Of a DNA stretch of 64,000 nt, positions 43,576-52,007 are shown one piece after another; position 1 is the first letter of the stretch, and each line of letters opens with the position of its first letter. The notes beneath the pieces were generated by a model that was not told the origin of the DNA, made no database searches, and saw nothing but the letters and a program-made list of their open reading frames with translations. Position numbers and translations under genes: made by a program. This DNA is from JAWLFI01 sp964525165 (GTDB lineage Bacteria; Bacteroidota; Bacteroidia; Chitinophagales; Saprospiraceae): contig CAZGGG010000001.1 of the NCBI GenBank assembly GCA_964525165.1, forward strand, positions 124,001-188,000, read 5' to 3'.

Positions 43576-44754
43576 ATGAATAGATATTTTATGATCATGA
43601 GCGCCTTGTTGGCCGTATTCCTCATCGGATGCGCAGGCGCTGAACCACAGGGTAACGAACTACCTTCAGATTTAAACGGATTAAGAGCCGTCCAGAAAGA
43701 GAAAAGGGCTGCGTTGAAAGCTTTAGAGGAGGAATTAGCACAAATAGATAGTGTGATTCTGACTATGGATAGTTCAATATCCAGAAGAGTCCCTATTGCT
43801 ACCTTGGACACACTTGTTAGGTTTGATTTCGATCACTTTGTAGAGGTNNNNNNNNNNNNNNNNNNNNNNNNNNNNNNNNNNNNNNNNNNNNNNNNNNNNN
43901 NNNNNNAAATGGGCGGTAGAATCGTTCAATTGATGATTCAAGAAGGACAAAGAGTTCAAGCAGGTCAATTGATTGCCAGAGTGGACGATGAAGTACTCCA
44001 GTCCCAAAAGCAAGAAATTCTTACTCAACTAGAGTTGGCAAAGGATGTATTTGAAAGACAAAAAAGACTATGGGAAAAAGAAATCGGTACCGAAATAGAG
44101 TATTTGCGGTCAAAGACTCAAAAGGAGTCTCTGGAGCGGAGTCTTGCTACCCTGGAAGCAAATATCAAAAAGACGAATGTATATGCTCCTAAATCAGGTG
44201 TGGTCGATCGTCTGAATCTTAAAGCAGGTGAGTTTGCTGCGCCGGGTATGCCGGTAGCGACCATCGTGGACGGACGAAGATTGAAAGTCGTGTTGGAAGT
44301 ACCTGAGAATTACCTGGGACGTGTGCAGGAAGGAGATGTGATCAATGTACATTTCCCTTCTATCAATTATGATCAGAAGGCTTTGGTCACCTTAATCGGA
44401 AGCACTATCAATCCGAACAATCGAACTTTTATTGCAGAGGCTCGAATCAAGCTGGATGATGCATCCTTGATTAGACCGAATATGTTAGCAGTGGCACAGG
44501 TGAATGACTATCATCTGGATTCTGTGCTGCAAGTTCCTATCAATCTTGTTCAGCAAGAGGTGTCCGGCAAGGACTATGTGCTGGTCAAAGGCTTATCTGA
44601 AGAAGGACCGGTGGCAGTCAAAAAGTATGTTGAAATAGGTAAGGTCTTTAATGGAATGGCTGTAATTGAATCCGGTTTGGAAGAAGGACAGATGATTCTG
44701 GTTGAAGGAGCCAGAGGCCTTTCGGCAAATGAAAGATTTAGGATTAAACAATAG
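43576..44754 (+). CDS. RND efflux periplasmic adaptor, lipoprotein (contains an assembly gap)
   Basis: The membrane-fusion protein linking the RND pump to TolC. A lipoprotein leader (LLAVFLIGCAG) is followed by a coiled-coil stretch (LRAVQKEKRAALKALEEELA), a lipoyl/barrel-sandwich domain (GGRIVQLMIQEGQRVQAGQL), a helical hairpin and the beta-barrel and membrane-proximal domains (RPNMLAVAQVNDY, VIESGLEEGQMILVEGARGL). The 59 N at 43848-43906 keep the frame and replace about 20 residues at the entry of the lipoyl domain, so this gap size looks right. The early coiled coil before the lipoyl domain is a usual trait of such Bacteroidota adaptors. Confidence 0.88.
   Translation: MNRYFMIMSALLAVFLIGCAGAEPQGNELPSDLNGLRAVQKEKRAALKALEEELAQIDSVILTMDSSISRRVPIATLDTLVRFDFDHFVEXXXXXXXXXXXXXXXXXXXXXMGGRIVQLMIQEGQRVQAGQLIARVDDEVLQSQKQEILTQLELAKDVFERQKRLWEKEIGTEIEYLRSKTQKESLERSLATLEANIKKTNVYAPKSGVVDRLNLKAGEFAAPGMPVATIVDGRRLKVVLEVPENYLGRVQEGDVINVHFPSINYDQKALVTLIGSTINPNNRTFIAEARIKLDDASLIRPNMLAVAQVNDYHLDSVLQVPINLVQQEVSGKDYVLVKGLSEEGPVAVKKYVEIGKVFNGMAVIESGLEEGQMILVEGARGLSANERFRIKQ
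43848..43906. other. Assembly gap (59 N)
   Basis: Run of N inside the adaptor gene; the frame is kept across it. Confidence 0.99.
44717..44729 (-). repeat. Dispersed hairpin motif, copy 5 (exact 13-mer)
   Basis: Minus strand TTTGCCGAAAGGC, antisense to the 3' end of the adaptor gene. The base after the 13-mer is C, not A. Confidence 0.55.
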
Positions 44755-44780
44755 CATTGATCGCTTAGGAAACAAAAACT

Positions 44781-47700
44781 ATGTCCACTAAGAAAAAGTT
44801 AAGGGAATTTCTACTTACCAGTATATCAGTTGATAATGGAACCAGTATTTTCATCATCACACTGATGATTCTGTTGTTTGGGGTTCAGTCATATAATGAC
44901 ATGCCTAAAGAACAGTTTCCTGAGATTAGCTTCCCTACCGTTTATGTGAATACACCTTATTTTGGTAACTCTGCTGTTGATATCGAGAATTTGGTGACTC
45001 GACCCATCGAAAAGGAAGTCGCTACCATTACGGGTTTGAAGGAAATGAATTCCACTTCTATCCAGGATTTCTCCATCATTGTTGCTGAATTTGATACCGA
45101 TTTTGATATTGATGACGCTTTAAGGAAGGTCAAGGACGCGGTAGATAAAGCGAAAAGTGAATTACCCAATGATCTCACAGAAGAGCCTACAGTCCTGGAT
45201 GTGAATCTATCTGAAATCCCCATTATGACGATTAATATCTCCGGGGATTACAATATGGATCAGCTGAAGAAATTTGCGGAATACGTAGAAGACGAGGTCG
45301 AAAATCTTAGTGAGGTTTCAGATGCTGAAATCAAAGGGGACCTGGAAAGAGAGATGAAGATTAATGTGGACCCTTACAAGATGCAGAGTCTTCAGATCAG
45401 CTTCACTGATATCCAAAATGCTATTCAATCTGAGAACCTCACCATGTCCGGTGGAGAGCAGGTGCAAGGTGGAGTTCGAAGAGCAATTCGGATTGTAGGA
45501 GAATTCGAAAGCGCGGAAGAGTTATCTCAAATGATCGTCAAAAGCGAGCGCCAGAACCCTGTATATCTGAAAGATATCGCCCAGGTTGAGTTCGGTTATA
45601 AAGATCGAACCAGTATATCAAGAGCGAATGGTTTGCCCGTAATTTCAGTGGATGTGATCAAGCGGCAAGGCGAAAACCTTCTGGAGGCTTCCGATAAAAT
45701 TAAAGAAATCGTTGCCTTGGCTCAAGAGGAAGTATTCCCTGATGATTTGAATATTCAAATTTTCAACGATCAATCGGTCAACACAAGGAATCAAGTGAAC
45801 AACCTAGAAAATAGTATCATCTCAGGGGTTATTTTGGTGGTTCTGGTACTACTGTTTTTCTTGGGTCTTAGAAATGCAAGTTTCGTGGGATTAGCCATTC
45901 CTATGTCTATGTTACTCGGTATTCTCATTTTATATGTGATGGGTTACACGATGAATCTGGTGGTATTATTTTCTTTGATTCTTGCACTTGGTTTGCTGGT
46001 GGATAATGGTATCGTGGTGGTTGAGAATATCTATAGATACATGCAAGAGGGGTACTCTGCTGTAGAGGCTTCTAAGTATGGAGCGGGTGAAGTAGCCGTG
46101 CCTATTATTGCATCTACCGCAACGACTTTGGGTGCTTTTTTCCCATTACTGTTTTGGCCTGGCATTACGGGTGAGTTTTTTAAGTTCTTACCCATTACTT
46201 TAATTGCTGTTTTGGCTTCTTCGCTTTTTGTGGCACTGGTTATTAATCCGGTATTCACTTCCAATTTTATGAAAATTGATGAGCGATTAGAGGACAAGGC
46301 TTCACGAAATAAGAAAAGAAAAGGATTTTTAATCCAGATGGTTATTGTACTAGCTTTTGCCTGGATTTTTCATTTCGCTGGTGTGATCTGGTTAAGAAAC
46401 TTACTGGGGATTGCAGCAGTCTTAGGTCTTTTCTACTTCTTTTTATTGCGTCCGGCTGCTCTTGGATTCCAAAATAACTGGATGCCCAAACTAGAGACTG
46501 CTTATGATAATTTCGTTCGTGCAGCACTGAAAGGATATCGATCGATCGCCATCTTTATAGGAACTTTGGTTCTTCTTGTGGTCGCGGTGATGGCGGTGGG
46601 ACTCAGACAACCGAAGGTAGAGTTTTTCCCTAATCCGGATCCTACCTATGTCAATGCATTTATTGAAATGCCCTTAGGAACTGATATTGAAGTGACCGAT
46701 GAGATAGTAGAAGAATTAGAGGAAGAGGTAAAGGATGTCATTAAACCTTATGAGTCCATTATAGAATCCGTTTTGGTTCAAATTGGTGAAAATACAGCAG
46801 ATCCATCCGGACCGCCTGAACCGGGTTCCACTCCCAATAAGGCGAGGCTTACAGTAGAGTTCGTGAAATTTGAGGAGCGAGGAGATTTAAATTCATTTGA
46901 CGTAATGGAAGATATCCGGTCCTCCTTACAAGGGCGCGCCGGTGTTAAGATCATCGTAGATAAAAACGCTGCAGGTCCCCCAACCGGGAAACCGATTAAC
47001 ATTGAAATTCAAGGAGACAATATTGAGCAATTGACAGAGCTCTCTCAAGATGTGATCAAGTATTTGAATAACGAGCGTATACCCGGAATTGAAGAGCTTA
47101 AAGCAGACGTGGAGATAGGAAAACCGGAGTTAGAAGTCAAGATTAAACGAGCAGAAGCCAGAAGATACGGACTGTCTACTTTCGCCATTTCCGATGCAAT
47201 CCGAACAGCTGTATTTGGAAAAGAAGTATCTAAGTTCAAGCAAGGAGAAGATGAATACCCCATTTTCGTCCGTTTGGATGAAGCGAGACGAAATCAAGTA
47301 GGAGATGTCTTGAATCAAAGAGTCACGTTCAGAGACCCTAGTAACGGCCAAATCACTCAGGTGCCGATTTCTGCCGTTGCTGATGTTGATTACAGTTCTA
47401 CATACTCAGCTATTAAAAGAAAGGATCAGCAGCGAATGATTACGATCTTCTCTAATGTGCTGGAAGGCTATAACGCAAATGAAATTGTCAACGAGATTAA
47501 GTCTTCATTGGAGCGCTATGATTGGCCTGAGGATTTTGAATATGGATTTACAGGAGAGCAAGAAGATCAAGAGGAGTCCATTAATTTCCTGACTTCCGCT
47601 TTATTGATCGCTGTATTTTTGATCTTCTTGATCTTAGTAGCTCAATTCAATTCCATCCTTTCACCTTTCATTATCATGATTTCAGTTGTCCTTAGTACGA

Positions 47701-48203
47701 TTGGAGTATTCCTGGGGCTTGTGGTATCCGGAGATAATATTGTGATTGTAATGACCGGGGTGGGAATTATTTCATTGGCAGGTATTGTGGTCAATAATGC
47801 GATTGTACTCATTGACTATATTGACCTGACCATTCAAAGGAAAAGAGAAGAATTGGGATATGCCAAAAATCACCTTCCTATGAATCTTGTAAAAGAGGCC
47901 ATTATTGAGTCGGGAGGAATCAGATTGAGACCGGTTCTCTTAACAGCAATTACTACTATTCTAGGATTAGTACCCCTGGCAATAGGATTGAATATAAATT
48001 TCTTTACACTCGTTACAGATTTTGACCCTCAGTTCTTCCTCGGAGGAGAAAACGTGGCTTTTTGGGGCCCCATGGCAAAGACAGTTATTTATGGATTGAC
48101 TTTTGCCACCTTCTTAACGCTTGTAGTGGTGCCGATTATGTATTGGCTGACGTACAACTTTAAGATCCGCGTTTTGAGACTGGCAGGGAAAATTTCAGAT
48201 TAA
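44781..48203 (+). CDS. RND efflux transporter permease (AcrB family) with an extra membrane insert
   Basis: A 1140-residue proton-driven exporter, about 90 residues longer than AcrB. The first half has TM4 LGLLVDNGIVVVENIYRYMQ (AcrB has Asp-Asp where this has Asp-Asn). The second half has GIVVNNAIVLIDYIDLTIQ, with Asn where AcrB has Lys940; these changes are common in other RND subfamilies. Between the two halves, about residues 495-580, lies an insert with charged ends and two hydrophobic segments (FLIQMVIVLAFAWIFHFAGV and LLGIAAVLGLFYFFLL). Periplasmic porter domains flank it. It forms a tripartite pump with the preceding adaptor and TolC. Confidence 0.93.
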   Translation: MSTKKKLREFLLTSISVDNGTSIFIITLMILLFGVQSYNDMPKEQFPEISFPTVYVNTPYFGNSAVDIENLVTRPIEKEVATITGLKEMNSTSIQDFSIIVAEFDTDFDIDDALRKVKDAVDKAKSELPNDLTEEPTVLDVNLSEIPIMTINISGDYNMDQLKKFAEYVEDEVENLSEVSDAEIKGDLEREMKINVDPYKMQSLQISFTDIQNAIQSENLTMSGGEQVQGGVRRAIRIVGEFESAEELSQMIVKSERQNPVYLKDIAQVEFGYKDRTSISRANGLPVISVDVIKRQGENLLEASDKIKEIVALAQEEVFPDDLNIQIFNDQSVNTRNQVNNLENSIISGVILVVLVLLFFLGLRNASFVGLAIPMSMLLGILILYVMGYTMNLVVLFSLILALGLLVDNGIVVVENIYRYMQEGYSAVEASKYGAGEVAVPIIASTATTLGAFFPLLFWPGITGEFFKFLPITLIAVLASSLFVALVINPVFTSNFMKIDERLEDKASRNKKRKGFLIQMVIVLAFAWIFHFAGVIWLRNLLGIAAVLGLFYFFLLRPAALGFQNNWMPKLETAYDNFVRAALKGYRSIAIFIGTLVLLVVAVMAVGLRQPKVEFFPNPDPTYVNAFIEMPLGTDIEVTDEIVEELEEEVKDVIKPYESIIESVLVQIGENTADPSGPPEPGSTPNKARLTVEFVKFEERGDLNSFDVMEDIRSSLQGRAGVKIIVDKNAAGPPTGKPINIEIQGDNIEQLTELSQDVIKYLNNERIPGIEELKADVEIGKPELEVKIKRAEARRYGLSTFAISDAIRTAVFGKEVSKFKQGEDEYPIFVRLDEARRNQVGDVLNQRVTFRDPSNGQITQVPISAVADVDYSSTYSAIKRKDQQRMITIFSNVLEGYNANEIVNEIKSSLERYDWPEDFEYGFTGEQEDQEESINFLTSALLIAVFLIFLILVAQFNSILSPFIIMISVVLSTIGVFLGLVVSGDNIVIVMTGVGIISLAGIVVNNAIVLIDYIDLTIQRKREELGYAKNHLPMNLVKEAIIESGGIRLRPVLLTAITTILGLVPLAIGLNINFFTLVTDFDPQFFLGGENVAFWGPMAKTVIYGLTFATFLTLVVVPIMYWLTYNFKIRVLRLAGKISD

Positions 48204-48226
48204 TTATGAAATAGGGATCATTTAAA

Positions 48227-48868
48227 ATGGATTTATCAAATTACAGAGAGCACTACGATCAGGCTGAGCTCAATGAGCCGCTGCCGGAAGATCCGATGCA
48301 ACTCTTTAAAGACTGGCTTTCTGAAGCCATTATGGACGGGCGCTTAAAAGAACCTAACGCTATGTCTCTCGGCACTGCGACATCTGAAGGGATCCCTTCT
48401 GTTCGAATTGTGCTTTTTAAAGAAGTAAGAGAGAGAGGGTTGGTGTTTTACACCAATTACAATAGTGCAAAGGGCCGGGAAATTAGTGCGAACCCAAAGG
48501 TAGCGGCTACAGTCTGGTGGCCTGAAATGGAGCGGCAGGTTCGTTTCACCGGTAAGGCTTCGAAAATCAGCCCGGATGACAGCACCGAGTATTTTCATTC
48601 CAGACCCAGAGGATCTCAATTAGGAGCCATCGTATCACCCCAGAGCGATGAAATTCCGAATAAAAGGTCTTTGGAACGGAAGCTGAATAAAGCAGATCGA
48701 TCCTTTAAAGGTGTCGAAAAATTAGACCGCCCCGAGCATTGGGGCGGCTATTATATCGAAGCTTCTAAGCTGGAATTTTGGCAAGGACGTCCTAATCGTT
48801 TACATGATCGCATAGAGTACCTTCTAGATTCAGATGGAAACTGGTCGCGACGACGATTAGCACCCTGA
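48227..48868 (+). CDS. pdxH: Pyridoxamine 5'-phosphate oxidase
   Basis: FMN enzyme making pyridoxal phosphate from PNP or PMP. The 213-residue protein has EPNAMSLGTATSEGIPSVR, VLFKEVRERGLVFYTNY, the FMN site region SAKGREISANPKVAATVWW and the C-terminal signature FWQGRPNRLHDR. It follows the RND gene by 23 bases and may be read through from it. Its stop abuts the convergent lipoprotein gene. Confidence 0.95.
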   Translation: MDLSNYREHYDQAELNEPLPEDPMQLFKDWLSEAIMDGRLKEPNAMSLGTATSEGIPSVRIVLFKEVRERGLVFYTNYNSAKGREISANPKVAATVWWPEMERQVRFTGKASKISPDDSTEYFHSRPRGSQLGAIVSPQSDEIPNKRSLERKLNKADRSFKGVEKLDRPEHWGGYYIEASKLEFWQGRPNRLHDRIEYLLDSDGNWSRRRLAP

Positions 48869-49558
48869 TCAGGAGTTACGTACTCTATAGGGAATACGTC
48901 TTGCTATCTGCGAATTGATATTTCGGATGATTTGATTGGAGGGGTTGGACCAATCCACGCTAAACCCTCTTTCTGCAGAAAATAAAGCTTGGCCATTTTG
49001 GCCTTCAATGATACTTCCTTGAACGAAAATGTCTTGTGCGGTATCATCGGCAATGAACCATAGATCACCCCTCGACAGAATGCGCAAGAGGTCGGTGGCA
49101 ATGTCCAAGCCAAAAGACTCCAAATCGGTGAGGTATCGGTACTTTTCTACACGACCTAAATAGACAGCATCCACTTCCAAAATTTGGCATAACTCTTTTG
49201 GGCTCATACGATGCATCTCATCAATGCTTAAACCTGCATTCTGAATCCGGGCATTGGTTTCCTGAACACTGATTAAGGTAGCTGTTAATGTATATCTTCC
49301 ATTCCGTAAAGAGCGCAGCATTTCATCATGCATAGAAACCTGGAAAGCTATGGCTTCCGCCTCCTCTATGGCAATGATTTGCTCCTCTGTTACGTTTCTG
49401 GGAATACGTCCAAGCATAAAGACTTCATAAGGAAGCACTGCTATGGTTTGGTGATTTCTGCTGACACGGTCAAAGTCTGGAGATACAGAGTACCAGCGAG
49501 CACAAGAAGTGAGACTCAGCAACCCAAGAAAGACAAATAAGAGACTGAGGTTTTTCAT
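48869..49558 (-). CDS. Lipoprotein of unknown function
   Basis: A 229-residue predicted lipoprotein: leader FLGLLSLTSC with Cys19. The mature part begins ARWYSVSPDFDRVSRNHQ, then TIAVLPYEVFMLGRIPRNVT, and ends with a long Arg-containing helix. The pattern of an 'IAVLP' strand followed by helices and LCQILEVDAVYLGRVEKYRY resembles the alpha/beta fold of LpoB/CsgG-like envelope lipoproteins, but the match is only by eye. No known gene neighbour suggests a pathway. It abuts pdxH tail to tail. Confidence 0.7.
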   Translation of the reverse strand: MKNLSLLFVFLGLLSLTSCARWYSVSPDFDRVSRNHQTIAVLPYEVFMLGRIPRNVTEEQIIAIEEAEAIAFQVSMHDEMLRSLRNGRYTLTATLISVQETNARIQNAGLSIDEMHRMSPKELCQILEVDAVYLGRVEKYRYLTDLESFGLDIATDLLRILSRGDLWFIADDTAQDIFVQGSIIEGQNGQALFSAERGFSVDWSNPSNQIIRNINSQIARRIPYRVRNS

Positions 49559-49792
49559 AGTTGTAGCTTTTGTTCTCTATGAATTACGAAAATATTTTTC
49601 AAGAGCGATATTACCGAACTCTTAAAAGGATTTAAGTAATTGTTAATGATGCTCAAGCTATCTTAAAAAAATGATAAAGCTGCGTGGTATGATCAATCAG
49701 ACTGTGCATTTTAATTCATCAAAGAGGGTAAACTTAGAGCACTACTTATAGAAAAACCTCTGCGATGAGCTTGGAAAACACTCATTCAAATA
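49559..49792. other. Intergenic stretch without recognised features
   Basis: About 230 AT-rich bases between the divergently placed lipoprotein start and the terminator of the bacilliredoxin gene. No tRNA, open frame or clear repeat was seen. Confidence 0.5.
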
Positions 49793-49823
49793 AAAAAGCC
49801 CAACCTGAAAGGCTGAGCTTTTT
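49793..49823 (-). terminator. Terminator after the bacilliredoxin gene
   Basis: Minus strand AAAAGCTCAGCCT, loop TTC, AGGTTGGGCTTTT then T's. About 20 bases after the stop codon. Confidence 0.8.
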
Positions 49824-49842
49824 GTTTCTTCAGTATAATTGA

Positions 49843-50256
49843 CTAGCAATAGTGGTCAAAAGCCATTTTAAGATTTTCAGCTATGATCTCTGCGGTACGT
49901 CCTTCAATGTGGTGACGCTCTAGCATATGGACCAATTTACCATCTTTGAATAAGGCAATTGACGGAGATGAAGGAGGATAGGGCAACAAATGTTCTCTGG
50001 CCTTATCTGTGGCTTCTCGATCTACACCTGCGAAAACAGTCACTAACTGAGCTGGTTTTTTATCATTTTGAATCGCAAGCTTTACACCCGGACGAGCATT
50101 TGCGGCAGCGCATCCACACACTGAATTCACGACTAAAAGGGTCGTACCTTCCCCAGCGCTCAATATCTGATCTACTTGCTCTGCATTCTTTAATTCATCG
50201 AATCCATAATCCGTAAGGTCTTTCGCCATCGGAGCTACTAATTCTGCTGGATACAT
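49843..50256 (-). CDS. BrxA/BrxB family bacilliredoxin
   Basis: A 137-residue thioredoxin-fold protein (YphP/YqiW family) with the CGC active site (Cys47, Cys49 in VVNSVCGCAAANARPGV). Family members remove bacillithiol from mixed disulfides on proteins. It starts MYPAELVAPMAKDLTDYGF as is normal. Whether this organism makes bacillithiol cannot be judged from the window. A terminator follows; the gene appears to be transcribed alone. Confidence 0.92.
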   Translation of the reverse strand: MYPAELVAPMAKDLTDYGFDELKNAEQVDQILSAGEGTTLLVVNSVCGCAAANARPGVKLAIQNDKKPAQLVTVFAGVDREATDKAREHLLPYPPSSPSIALFKDGKLVHMLERHHIEGRTAEIIAENLKMAFDHYC

Positions 50257-50321
50257 CTATTTTGATTTTTGATTTGTAAAACAATACCAAAATTACAAAA
50301 TCAGCCTATAAAAGGTTCAGT

Positions 50322-51432
50322 TCAAACTTTTTTCTTAGCTGCTTCCGCAAAGGTGGCATCGTATAGATACCTCATATTTGACCAATCGTATTGCCGGATA
50401 TGATGGTCTATATCGGCAGGCAGGGAAGGGGGGTGCTTTACAAATGACTTGAGAAGTTGCAGTGCTTCTGCTTCATTTTTGTAATAGAAATCTTTGTGAT
50501 ATTTGGAAGGAAGATGAGCGGGGTACGCTAGGCGGTAAGGCAGGATGGNNNNNNNNNNNNNNNNNNNNNNNNNNNNNNNNNNAAGTTATATCTGATGCTT
50601 TCAAAAGTTGGTGGTAGTCTTTTTTACTTTCCGCATAGCCCCAGTGCACAATTTCCTGTTTGAAAATTTGTCGGGCTTCCTTGAAGATTGGTGGACATTT
50701 CTTTTGCTTACTTCCACATACAATGAGGCGAAAGTCGTATCCATCTTCCATTATAACTTTTAACCAACGGAAAAAAGATTCAGGATCCTTATCGTATTCC
50801 CAGCGATGATTCCATAAAATCGTGGGTATTTGATGGTCACGGGCACTCTTTTGCCGAAAGGCAGGAAGATCTAAGCCTATGGGAAGTACAGAGGCTTTAG
50901 GCGTCTGCTGAAGGAAGGCTCTGAGAAGGGCTCCATCCGGAAAGGCAGCAAGAAAGTTTTTACCCTCATTTTGGAAGCTTTCCAAATGATACAGAGAGTT
51001 GAAATAAACCTCATCAGACGCGAGGTAAGATTTTATATTGATCAAACCATAAGTTCGATCTTGTCGATAAAGCGTGTCCGGATCGTCCGGTGACCAAGGA
51101 TAGCTTATTTGGTTTTCGTGCATGTACAGCCCTGTAGGGATGCATTGCAAAGCGGGTTTCAAGTAACCTTTCAGTTCAGCCAGATTGACCATATCACTGA
51201 CAATGATATAATCAGGCTTTTCGGAGCGCGCATTTAGTTGTTGGGCCAGGTCGTAGGCACTAGCCTGCATTCTAAATTTCCAATGTCGCCCGGGCAAACT
51301 GAAAATTGTTATCTGATGCCGTGAGTATTTCTGGTAGGAGAGATTCCATTCTTTATGGCTTCCTGAAAAGAAGCTCTCTACCATCCAGATGTTAAGGGAT
51401 TGGCTCAATGGGACTGATTTTGTTGCTGCCAT
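50322..51432 (-). CDS. tRNA-queuosine alpha-mannosyltransferase homologue (DUF3524, GT-B), with an assembly gap
   Basis: A glycosyltransferase of the DUF3524/QTMAN family, whose animal member (GTDC1) adds mannose to queuosine in tRNA-Asp. Family motifs: MVESFFSGSHKEW (from about residue 17), LPGRHWKFRMQ, ISDMVNLAEL-type region, TGLYMHENQISYPW and VLPIGLDLPAF. TILWNHRWEYDKDPESFF follows in the donor half. After the 34 N gap the frame shifts to ILPYRLAYPAHLPSKYHKDF and ends KKKV at 50322, so the gap is under-sized and probably hides the Glu-containing donor loop. ATG 51432 was preferred over an upstream TTG. It overlaps the TIGR04282 gene by 28 bases. Whether bacterial members act on queuosine is inference. 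Confidence 0.78.
50549..50582. other. Assembly gap (34 N)
   Basis: Run of N inside the DUF3524 gene; frames differ on the two sides. Confidence 0.99.
50849..50864 (+). repeat. Dispersed hairpin motif, copy 6 (exact 16-mer)
   Basis: TTTTGCCGAAAGGCAG, antisense to the DUF3524 gene, where the coding strand reads PAFRQK. Confidence 0.75.
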
Positions 51433-52007
51433 CGGTTCCAATCCTGTTCATGGTCGATATCAAACAATTCCGGCAACAGAGCATAACTCAAATGTTGGCG
51501 TGCAGCGGCATCAATGGATTGGTCCCACACACGCTCCGTGCTCCACTCGATATCATTGAACATTCCTTGATGAAGGTTTTTCATGCCGATGAGGTAGTAT
51601 CCGCCATCTTCTGTCGGTCCAAGGCACAAATCTGCATAAGAAAGAGATTGGAATGCCTTTTGCAATATTGCAGAATTGATGGCAGGGCAGTCAGCCCCTA
51701 TTAATAAAGCATGGGAATGAGTTGCTAGCATGACTGCCATGGCCGCATGCATTCTATCACCTAAATCGCCCTCTGTTTGCAATTTGTGTTGTACCCCTGA
51801 AGGAACCCATTCTTCATTATCTAAAACCTCAGGAGTGTGAAAGAAATAAGTCTGAACGTCTTGCGTATTTCGTACGGTTTGAGCCAGTTTTTGCAGAAGT
51901 ATAAGGTATATGGATAAAGCTTTTTCTGATCCCATGGTCGCGGCCAACCGGGTTTTAACTAAACCTTTGATTGGATTTTTCAGCATTACTCCCAGGGCAC
52001 GATTCAT
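51405..52007 (-). CDS. TIGR04282 family glycosyltransferase (DUF2064)
   Basis: A 200-residue GT-A type nucleotide-sugar enzyme. It has KNPIKGLVKTRLAATMGSEK at the N-terminus, similar to the nucleotidyl-binding loop of MobA-like enzymes, then LLIGADCPAINSAIL and LGPTEDGGYYLIGMK. The family name links it to arsenosugar biosynthesis in some bacteria, but most members have no tested role and no arsenic genes are seen here. It overlaps the adaptor gene by one base and the DUF3524 gene by 28 bases, so four minus-strand genes are tightly packed. Confidence 0.8.
   Translation of the reverse strand: MNRALGVMLKNPIKGLVKTRLAATMGSEKALSIYLILLQKLAQTVRNTQDVQTYFFHTPEVLDNEEWVPSGVQHKLQTEGDLGDRMHAAMAVMLATHSHALLIGADCPAINSAILQKAFQSLSYADLCLGPTEDGGYYLIGMKNLHQGMFNDIEWSTERVWDQSIDAAARQHLSYALLPELFDIDHEQDWNRWQQQNQSH

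Noticed and set aside
49559..49842. tRNA or regulatory RNA in the longest intergenic stretch
   Set aside because: No cloverleaf, no conserved tRNA loop and no clear structured element was found.
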